Shown here: piece after piece, positions 55,937-64,000 of the stretch
How the letters are laid out: every line of letters begins with the position of its first letter
How positions within the stretch are numbered: position 1 is the stretch's first letter
Assembly: GCF_030272615.1 (NCBI RefSeq)
Contig: NC_081414.1
Location: 761,077,148-761,141,147 of the forward strand
Source of the DNA: Cryptomeria japonica
Lineage: Eukaryota > Streptophyta > Pinopsida > Cupressales > Cupressaceae
DNA: 64,000 nt
Direction of reading: 5' to 3'
The notes under the pieces: model-generated
Seen by the model: only the letters and a program-made list of their open reading frames with translations
Told to the model about the DNA's origin: nothing
Database searches by the model: none
Position numbers and translations under genes: made by a program

Positions 55937-57105
55937 TGTAATGGTGGAAATCGGGGTTAGGGTTAAATTAAGATAATAAAATCATTAAATAACCTAATTA
56001 ACCATTACATTAAGGAGGAGAGGAATATAATAGATCTAGTCTTGTAAGACCAAGGTTCTGATTAGATTATAGGCTCCTCTGATAGGGCTCTATCCTCCTT
56101 GAGTTGAATTGAATTGAATTGTTGAATATTAAGAAAAAATAAAGGATTATTGAATTGATCTAGTAGAAACAATGAGCTACAAATATCGTATGGAGACACC
56201 AGCCCAAATATGGGCTAAACAAGATGTCATAAATTTGTTCCCAGAAGTTCGGCTTGGTTTTTGGGATGAGGTAGTATCAATTTACCATGGTCCTCTGAAT
56301 TTCTTGCCATCACAAGCTGAACTTGTTTGTCTTTGTGAATTATGTTGATCCTCTCGAATGTAGCTCTTTACCTATTTCCTACACACACACACAAAAAAGG
56401 GGAAATTGTTGGGAATGGCGGTTTGCCTAAGTCAAACATTGGTTTAGGAATTAAACTTGAATGAAATAATGCAAACAATGAAATAAATGCTAATTAGATA
56501 TACCTCAGATCTGCAATCATTGATGATGATGCTTTGCTCTTGAATATAATCATAAATGTTGTATGAAATGGCATGACAAACACAAAACCCTAATCACACA
56601 CACATGCTTGCATAAGATTAGTGTAATTTTACTTTACAATGCTTGACGATGAATATGCAACCTTGAAGATCTTTAAATATGCTTGATAATGATTACTTCA
56701 CATATGTACAAGTGATAGGAATGGATACTTAGATTGTTTAGATTGATAAAATGTCTTTATATAGGGGCTTCTAGGTAAATTATCGAGTAGGCCGACCTCC
56801 AATGGTCATGCAGAGAGCCACAAGGATAAAATATTACTGATGAGATATAGCCCCTACCCCATTTTAAATTGGGGCTAGATTGAGCAAGACCATGGCATTT
56901 TCGAGTGTTCCACCATAATCAGGACCTAAACAATGTTGAAAGAGGGTGGGTATCCCATGGTAGGACCCACAAATTTTTTTTCATGGCCTCAAAGCTGGAG
57001 AATAGGCACAAACAAACCTAGAAAGGGGATGAGGATAAGACACGCTAAATTAGAGCGACAAACATGATGTGTGAATTGGACCAGTGACAATTTATGACAC
57101 TACAA
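55937..57105 (-). mobile_element. Solo LTR of the Element 3 family
   Basis: This 1169-bp unit starts TGTAATGGTGG on the plus strand and ends CACTACA. It is flanked by ACTGG at 55932-55936 and 57106-57110. It aligns with both Element 3 LTRs over its whole length but has its own duplication, so it is an independent insertion reduced by recombination. Confidence 0.88.
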
Positions 57106-57110
57106 CTGGT

Positions 57111-57580
57111 TTACACTTTTTGGCCAAACTTGACACTGAAATCAACATTTTGCACTAGACCTTTACTTTCTAACACCTATAACAACTAAACCATTAAGAA
57201 TTTGGAGATAAAGTAAATTAATGATTTGTGAGATTTTTCATATAGATTCTAAATATATATATTTTTAAATAATTAGAAATGAATTGCCTATATTTCTATG
57301 TAACTTTTAATAGCTTAATATTTACAATAATCAATAATTTTTCAAAATTGACATTTATTCTATAGTGCTTAACATTTTTTTATAGCAAGAAGGAAATTCT
57401 AATTTTTAAAATATAGATTTGTCACACTAATATCTAGTGGATGGATATTTTTTCATAATTTGTTGTTACATATATTGTTTTAGTTAATTTTTTAAGTGGG
57501 AGAAATTGTAGTTTGGACAGAGGTGTATTTCGTAATGAATAACTTTTTTTGTATGCTTTTGAATTAACTTATTCTTTTTG
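57111..57580. other. AT-rich spacer
   Basis: I see no gene or repeat. Confidence 0.4.
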
Positions 57581-58260
57581 TGTTGAAATGAGGATATCAA
57601 TACCTAGAGAAAACATATTTTTTTTCCTCTATTTTTCAATTTTTCCATGTGTGAAACACAATCCTTAATGTTCGATGAAAACCCTACTTTCATAAGAAAT
57701 AAAACATAAATATATTAATGAGATTAAATATATTAAAAATTATATTGTTTGGAAAGCTTATTATAAGGACTACATAATTAAAAATTAAAAATTCTAAATG
57801 AATTCATTTGACCCCCCAAAAGCTAATGTAAAATTTATTTTCTATCAACATTTTGATAGGTGTGAAGGAGACTCCATTGAAGGTATGATTGAAGAGTACA
57901 AAGGTTTTGTCCAAGGGATTTTGATTTAAGAGGCTTTTATCTAACTCAATTCAATTGATTACTGTAAATGGGACCTCTCAATGATTAAATCATTATATTT
58001 TTTTTAAAATGTATGATTTTAGAAAAAATGAGGATGTACCAAAAAGTGTAACCGAATATTGTGGGATCACCCTGCATCTTTGGACCCTACTAGTCAAAGT
58101 TTCACTCCTACCTTCTGACATCCTCATCCTTGCCTATATAAGAAAGGCCCCTATGCACATTTTATACAATTTATATTATATGATAGATATCCTATTGTGT
58201 TTATCATTTCACTAGTAAAAGTTTGTTTTCATGCTTTTAGATTACTGACTTACTTCAACA
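57581..58260 (+). repeat. Probable copia-type LTR (~680 bp)
   Basis: TGTTGAA at 57581 and TTCAACA ending at 58260 form a 7-bp inverted repeat, and a primer site follows directly. A TATA-like CCTATATAAG lies near 58132. The left boundary rests only on the terminal repeat. Confidence 0.45.
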
Positions 58261-58272
58261 TGGTATCAAAGC
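58261..58272 (+). other. tRNA-iMet-like primer-binding site
   Basis: TGGTATCAAAGC differs from the canonical TGGTATCAGAGC at one base and directly follows the LTR end CAACA. Only a short decayed stretch of possible gag lies downstream. Confidence 0.55.
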
Positions 58273-59390
58273 CATAATTGCATGTTTCTTCCTACGCATC
58301 AAGGTGACTCTTACATAGCCCTATCATCAAAGCATCATATAGCCAAAAAGATGCTACATAGTGTTCAAAAGATTTGGGAAATGAAAAATACATTTCATTT
58401 CATAAATTTTGATGGTTTTCATTTTTTTGCTATCATATAATTTTTTTTTTAAATTGAATCTTTTTTACCAGAGGGCCAATCTACCCTTTTCCCATTTTAT
58501 TTTTTAGATTGAAATAGTAATAATATTAGCCTATCTGACCTATTTAAAAGGATTTATCTTTCTATTATATGGGTTTGTGATGTCTTTTGGGGAAATTTTT
58601 AACCTATTTGCAAGCTACATTCATAAGTTGACAGAGACAACAATGTAACATTGTCTTTATTTTTTAACCTGCACATTGAATATGTATGTATATATACCAA
58701 AGAATTCTAATTTGAGGGCTTATAGGATCTCCAATTATTAGTTTATCATGGGCAGTGTGACAATTAGGGTCAATTTGTAGCAAAGATTTCTTAATCTTAT
58801 TACTAGTTTGTATAGTGGAAAAGAATGCAACTCATCTTCCTCTTCACTAGAATCTATATCTTCACAAAGCCACCAACTTAACCACTACATCCTCACTACA
58901 ATATAGCCACCCAATTCATTACCAAGTTGAGCCATCAAGAGCCTTCCAATCGACTTTCTCTTTTGGGGTTGAGTTAACATCCTTGCCTTTGCAACATGGC
59001 TAACAAGGAGTCTCTAGTGAAGATTTTTCTTACACTATTAACTCTCTAGCAACCTCATACAAATATCAATCCCCTACATGCCACTCATTTTATGCCCATT
59101 GCACCCATCAATATGGGCAACTACATCAATAGGCGTCCCTCCATAGAGGAAATTTGTAGTCAAAAGAGGTTTCTTTGCACACAAAGAGGCATAAATAATT
59201 AAAATAGGCTTCCAACGCCTCTCCACAACAGGGTAGTTGTGATGCAGGAGCATCCCTAGTTCTTGGCAATTTTGCATCAACCAAAAACATTTCTTTTCAG
59301 TTTGTTTCCTATTTTGCAGTTTCAACATTTTTTTTTGCATTTTCTTGTATTTGCTCACCGAATATTGCAGAGCTGGATTTTGCTTGAGGA
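58273..59390. other. Non-genic region
   Basis: No gene is supported. A minus-strand 94-codon stretch (59074-59358) ends with GGTPIDVVAHIDGCNGH, which faintly recalls an ankyrin repeat, but the match is too weak to call. Confidence 0.4.
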
Positions 59391-60029
59391 CATGATGATC
59401 TTCCTTACCCCAAGTCCACGGGATGTTTGTATATTTTTCTGGTAAGTTATCGATTCCGGATTCCGAGACAGTTCTCTAGCTTAGAACACCGGAACCACTT
59501 GGACCTATTTTGGCGTTGGTGAATCTTGTGGATCATTTCCATAGCTTGGAGAGCTTTAGTTCGTTGCTTCCAATGTTCCTTGGCATGTGGCCGGCCTTCC
59601 ATTTGGTCCACACTTCATCCTTTGGATTTTTTGAAGGATTCTCTTTGGCTGAGCCTGACCTGGTGGTTTTACACATTTCATCTTGTTCATCGATATTTGA
59701 TTCTTCTTGGGCCAACACGGATCCCTCTAGATCATATAAAGAAATGTAATTGAGCTTGTAGCATTCAATTTTTAGAACATAGAAGATCTATCTTGAGATT
59801 AAGAGGTCTGGAGTTGACCAAGACTGTAATTGAGCATGTATGTATCCAAGGCAGTGAGCCGAATCTTGTAGCCTGCATGTTGCTGAAAGATTGTAGTTTG
59901 TTTTCATGATATAATTTAATTTGTTTTGCATTGCCTCCATCATCTTGTCTTGTTTCCATTGTGTTTTATTCCCGCTGCATGGTCTAGATTGATCTCATTG
60001 AGGTCCCTCCTAACTATGACTGCACCAAG
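59391..60029 (+). repeat. Probable LTR end region of Element 4
   Basis: The sequence before the primer site at 60030 behaves like an LTR: a TATA-like CATATAAAG near 59733 and a likely end at CTGCA (60024) or CACCA (60027). The left limit is a guess, since the partner LTR lies outside the window. Confidence 0.35.
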
Positions 60030-60041
60030 TGGTATCAGAGC
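60030..60041 (+). other. tRNA-iMet primer-binding site of Element 4
   Basis: TGGTATCAGAGC is a perfect match to the usual plant tRNA-iMet site, 114 bp before the gag ATG. Confidence 0.85.
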
Positions 60042-60154
60042 GAGTTTTCATTTCGAAGACTGCATTGTCTTGAAGATTTTGTTGTAGGGTGATGGATTGA
60101 GGATCCGACTTGTAGCTGTAGAGAACTGGCATGAAAATGGTGTGAAGAGGAAAT

Positions 60155-61185
60155 ATGAATGGTGGAGCACGTGAGAATGCAAACCTTGTTGTGATGGAAA
60201 TGTTGTGAGGAATTGCAGCCCAGTTGGAAGCTGTTGAAATGACCCAAAGAAGGGATCAACATATTGAAGATGTGAGTGAAGATGAAGAAGAAGAAGCACC
60301 AACAGAACAAGTAGAAAATTCACCGATGATCAATCCAGATGAAGAAAGATTCTTGAGGGTTTTGAGTAGGGTGAACACCAAGCCACATTTTACCCCACCA
60401 GATTATGATGACAAGTTGGGTTTAGATGAATTGATGGATTGGATCTCGAAGATGGAGAAATATTTCAATTTTGAGAATACCACGGAAGAACGAAAAGTGA
60501 AATATGCATGTACTAGGTTGAAGGGTCATGCATCTCTTTGGTGGGAACATTTGTAGGTTGATAGACATAGAAGAGGTAAAGAGAAGATCAAATAATGGGA
60601 GCGGATGGTAACTGAGTTAAAATCAAAATTTATGCCAGTTGATTATCAAGTGAGTTTGTTCCAAAAATTACAGAACCTGAAGTAGAAGGAATCTAGTGTG
60701 AAGGAGTATACTGAAGCATTCTACAAGTTGAATATCAGATCCAGACACATTGATGATGAAATTGAACAAGTTGTGAGATATTTGAATGGGTTGCAGATGT
60801 CTATACAAGATGAACTCAGTTTGATCAAGTTGCAGAGTGTTGAAGAAGCTTATCAATATGCCCTGAAAGCAGAAGAGAAGCTAAACAAAAGACATGAGAA
60901 GAGAAAAAGAGGTAGATGTGGAAGGTTTTTCGGAGGAATATTTCAAGGAGGAAGTGAATATTTTGGAGGAAGAGGAACCTGTGTAGATCATAACAAAGAC
61001 AAGGAAGTAAGCAAGCATGGTAGTTCATACCGGAAGGATGAAAAAAAATTCTATCAGAGAAGAGAACTTGATGGTTACCAGAATGAAGGTTATGGAAAAG
61101 ATGACAAAAGACAAGATAAGAGAGTGTTTTGAGGAACTTGCTTTAAGTGCAGAGGAGAAAGACACCATGCTTTTGAATGTAAGAA
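60155..61185 (+). pseudogene. Gag of Element 4
   Basis: ATG at 60155 opens the frame (MNGGARENANLVVMEML), with TGA at 60206-60208, TAG near 60554, further stops and TGA at 61130-61132. Gag blocks are DELMDWISKMEKYFNFENTT and YACTRLKGHASLWWEHL. A perfect CCHC knuckle, CFKCRGERHHAFEC, lies at 61139-61180, just after the last stop in the same frame. Confidence 0.85.
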
Positions 61186-61806
61186 GGCAGAGAGCATTGG
61201 TAGAAGAAGACCATACTAGATCAACTAACAAATCGGAAGATGGAGAACTATTGATGACGAGGAGAGCATTGTGTCATACCAAAGATGATGAAGAACCCTT
61301 GCAGAGGAGGAATTTGTTCAAAACCAGGTGTAAGGTATCTGGTAAGTGTTGTAAAGTTATAACTGATAGTGGTAGTTTAGATAACCTTATTTTAGAAGAA
61401 ATGGTGAATAAGTTGAATTTGGAAAGGTTGAAGCACCATAAGACTTATCAGATAGCATGGATTCAGGATGATCATAAAATACTAGTAAGCGAGCAATGCT
61501 TGGTGAAATTGAAAATTGGAAATTATCATGATGAAGTTTTATGTGATATTATGCCTATGGATATTTGTCATATTTTGTTGGGAAGACCTTGGCAATTTGA
61601 TAGATAGGAAATACATGATGGGAGGAAGAACATATACACTATTGTAGCAAATGGGATGAAACAAACCTTATTACCCTTGGAGGAGCCCCTGAAAAGTGAA
61701 GTGTGTTTGAATGCAAGAATCTATTTGGTTGATGAAAGGAAATTCCTAGATGGAATGAGACATGAGAATGTGTGTTTTGCCCTAGTTCCTAAGAAGACTG
61801 AGAACC
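61186..61806 (+). pseudogene. Protease of Element 4
   Basis: The active site ITDSGSLDNLI and the later block ICHILLGRPWQFDR are typical of Ty3/gypsy proteases. The frame differs from gag, with a shift between 61180 and 61300, and stops at TAG 61605-61607. Confidence 0.8.
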
Positions 61807-62690
61807 CATAGCATGAAGAACAACCGAAGGAGATAAAGTAATTGCTGACAGAGTATGAAGATATCATTTCAAATAAAGTGCCTGATGGATTACCGCTTGT
61901 GAGAAGTATCTGTCATTGCATGGACTTAATTCCTAGAGCTTCTTTGCCTAACAAAGCAGCACATTGGATGACACCGATATAAAATGAGGAGTTGAATAGA
62001 CAATTGAAGGAATTGTTGAAGAAAGGTTTGATCAGAGAAAGTTTGAGTCCTTGTGTAGTATCGACCATGTTAGCACCTAAGAAGAATGGATAATGGAGGA
62101 TGTGTACCGACTCTTGAGCAATAAATAAGATCATAGTGAAGTACCGGTTTCCTTTGCCTAGGATGGATGACATAATGGATTGTTTAAGTGGAGCCAAATA
62201 CTACACAAAGATAGACTTGAAGAGTGGATATCATTAGATAAGAATCAGAGAAGGAGATGAATCAAAGACAACATTCAAGACAAATGAAGGATTGTATGAA
62301 TGGTTGGTGATGCCTTTTGGGTTGAATAATACATCGAGTACTTTCATGAGATTGATGAATGATGTATTGAAGAAATTCTTGGGTAAGTTTGTTATTGTGT
62401 ATTTGTGACAATTTGATTTTCAGTAAGACAAGAGAGGAACATATGTTGCATTTGAGATAAGTTTTACAGAGGTTGAGAGAAGAGAAGTTGCTCATAAATC
62501 TTAAGAAGTGTACTTTCATGAAGGAAGAGTTAGTCTATTTAGGATTTGTGATATCTGTGGATGGATTGAAGATGAATCTTGAGAATATGAAAGCAATTGT
62601 TGAATGACCTACACTGGATAGCATTGGAGAGGTAAGATCATTTCATGGATTGGCTAGTTTCCACTAGAAGTTTATTAGAAATTTCAGTTC
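61807..62690 (+). pseudogene. Reverse transcriptase of Element 4
   Basis: Blocks [40 protein letters not shown] and [15 protein letters not shown] are clear. Stops interrupt it repeatedly, and the catalytic YLDD site is destroyed by a small deletion and stop near 62400-62410. Confidence 0.85.
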
Positions 62691-63180
62691 AATTTGTAGC
62701 CCTATGACTGAGACGTTGAGAGGAGATATGAAGGATTTCAAACGGACAACCAGAGCAAATAAGAGTTTGAAATTGTTGATGCAAAAGGTGACTGAGAAGC
62801 CCGTGTTAGCTTTACCAGATTTAAATAAAGTATTTCAAGTGGACTGTGATGCAAGTGGAAATGCAATTGGAGCAGTGTTAAGTCAAGAAGGAAGAGAAAT
62901 AGCTTATTTCAGTTAGAAGTTGAATGATGCAAGGAGGAGATATTTAGTGCATGATCAAGAATTTTATGTTATAGTTCAAGCCTTGAAGAAGAGGAGACAT
63001 TACTTGTTGTCTAAGGAGTTTGTGTTGTATACCGATCATCAAGATTTGCAATATTTGAACAGTCACAGTAAGTTGAATCAGAGACACATGAGATGGGTAG
63101 AGTTCTTGCAGAGCTACACCTTTGTGTTGAAGCATAGAAGTGGAAAGTCAAACAAAGTTGTTGATGCATTGAGTAGAAGG
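62691..63180 (+). pseudogene. RNase H of Element 4
   Basis: FQVDCDASGNAIGAVLSQEG, then REIAYFS followed by TAG (62914-62916), DARRRYLVHDQEFYVIVQAL and LYTDHQDLQYL are typical RT-linked RNase H blocks. The frame continues into integrase. Confidence 0.85.
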
Positions 63181-64000
63181 AGGAATTTGCTGACAAAGAT
63201 GAGAGTGACAATAGTAGGATTTGAGGAGTTGAAGATCTTGTATGATGATGACCTATATTTTGTAGAACCTTGGAAAGTATGTAGAGAATTGGTTATGGTG
63301 GATAGAAGCCAGCGGTTGGAATATTTCATTCAAGATGGGATGTTATTTAGGGGAGTTCAATTGCATATACCTAAGAGTTTTATGACGAAGAATTTGATAA
63401 AAAAGAAGCATAGTGGAGGATTAGCCACACACTTTAGTGTTGACAAAATAGTAGCATTGGTGAGTGAGCATTACTTTTGGCCTCAGATTCATAAGGATGT
63501 TAGGGAATTTGTGTAGAGTTGTAGAGTTTGTCAGATTGTAAAGGGTAGTAGTAAGAATGTGGGATTGTATAAGCCTTTGACAGTTCCAGAGAGACCTTGG
63601 GAGGACATAAGCATGGATTTCATACTCAGATTACCTAAGACACAAAGAGGGAATGATTCTATATTTATGGTGGTGGATAAATTCTCGAAGGTGGCTCATT
63701 TCATACCTTGTAAGAAGACATCAGATGCAGTGCATGTAGCTGATTTATTTTTCAAGGAGGTAGTGAGATTGCATGGATTACCTAAGAGTAGATTTTCAAA
63801 CAAAGACACTAAGTTTGTTGGTTATTTTTGGAGGACACTTTGAAGGAAGATGAAGACAAACTTGAAGTTTAGTTCTACTTTTCATACTTTTCACCCACAG
63901 ATTGATGGACAGACAAAGGTAGTAAACCAAAGTTTGGGAAATTTGTTGAGATGCTTAGTTGGAGAGAAGACTGGAAGTTGGGATTTGATTCTTTCACAAG
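63181..64000 (+). pseudogene. Integrase of Element 4 (runs off the window)
   Basis: The zinc module (HSGGLATHFSVDK, HYFWPQIHKDVREFV, then TAG and CRVCQ) precedes the core. The first catalytic Asp is present ([10 protein letters not shown]). The second position reads SNKDTKF instead of SDRDTKF, and the Glu position reads DGQTKVVN instead of DGQTEVVN, so two of three catalytic residues appear lost. TGA at 63841 breaks the core. Confidence 0.8.

Larger units (their letters stand above)
60042..64000 (+). mobile_element. Element 4: decayed Ty3/gypsy element, 5' part
   Basis: The order gag, zinc knuckle, protease, RT, RNase H, integrase on the plus strand is Ty3/gypsy. With a tRNA-iMet primer site and no second RNase H it is probably a chromovirus, but the diagnostic C-terminal chromodomain would lie beyond 64000. 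Many stops make it dead. Confidence 0.85.

Noticed and set aside
59074-59358. Ankyrin-repeat gene
   Set aside because: Only one short motif (GGTPIDVVAH) is suggestive, with no second repeat or gene structure.

Overview
The window is plant nuclear DNA made almost entirely of nested LTR retrotransposons. I see no intact ordinary host gene. The clues are Ty3/gypsy elements with a second (archaeal-type) RNase H, plant mobile domain (PMD) sequences, tRNA-iMet primer sites, many solo LTRs and long AT-rich stretches. This suits a large seed-plant genome, possibly a gymnosperm, but the species cannot be read from the sequence.

Layout. (1) 1-2004: old repeat debris with one broken coding-like stretch (986-1366). 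(2) 2005-19963: a solo LTR (target duplication AAATC) split by Element 1. (3) Element 1, 2243-18641 on the minus strand: a Tat-lineage Ty3/gypsy element with 793-bp LTRs that I find identical by eye and an AGAGG duplication. Its gag-pol is one frame broken by only two stops. On the opposite strand, between pol and the 3' LTR, it carries a predicted two-exon PMD gene. (4) 20562-21836: a tandemly duplicated, broken fragment of the elongation factor SPT6. (5) 22762-24471: a minus-strand LTR, a tRNA-iMet primer site and a 254-codon ORF of unknown function. (6) About 24740-25860: a decayed PMD pseudogene. (7) 28291-55541: Element 3, an old non-autonomous LTR element (GTTGG duplication) that hosts four later insertions: a 4.8-kb TG..CA unit (28377-33201), a Ty1/copia remnant (33462-34399), Element 2 (36265-50258) and a 1.4-kb solo LTR (53763-55165). 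Element 2 is a decayed plus-strand Tat element with 1108-bp LTRs and an ATATG duplication. (8) 55937-57105: a solo LTR of the Element 3 family (ACTGG duplication). (9) 57581-58272: a probable copia LTR and primer site. (10) 60030-64000: the 5' part of a dead plus-strand Ty3/gypsy element running off the window.

How the parts work together. Elements 1 and 2 share a primer site, a polypurine tract (AAAGAGGGGCAAAA), a gag-protease-G-patch-RT-RH-aRH-integrase order, and a roughly 235-nt non-coding leader block with conserved hairpins. The most unusual unit is the antisense PMD gene of Element 1. It has a TATA box, a 22-codon first exon, a GT-AG intron holding two repeat arrays, and a long second exon. 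One intron array is a row of hairpins with a constant loop and compensating stem changes. The other is a GCGTCTGTG array that also occurs, in opposite orientation, in the gag-pol leader.
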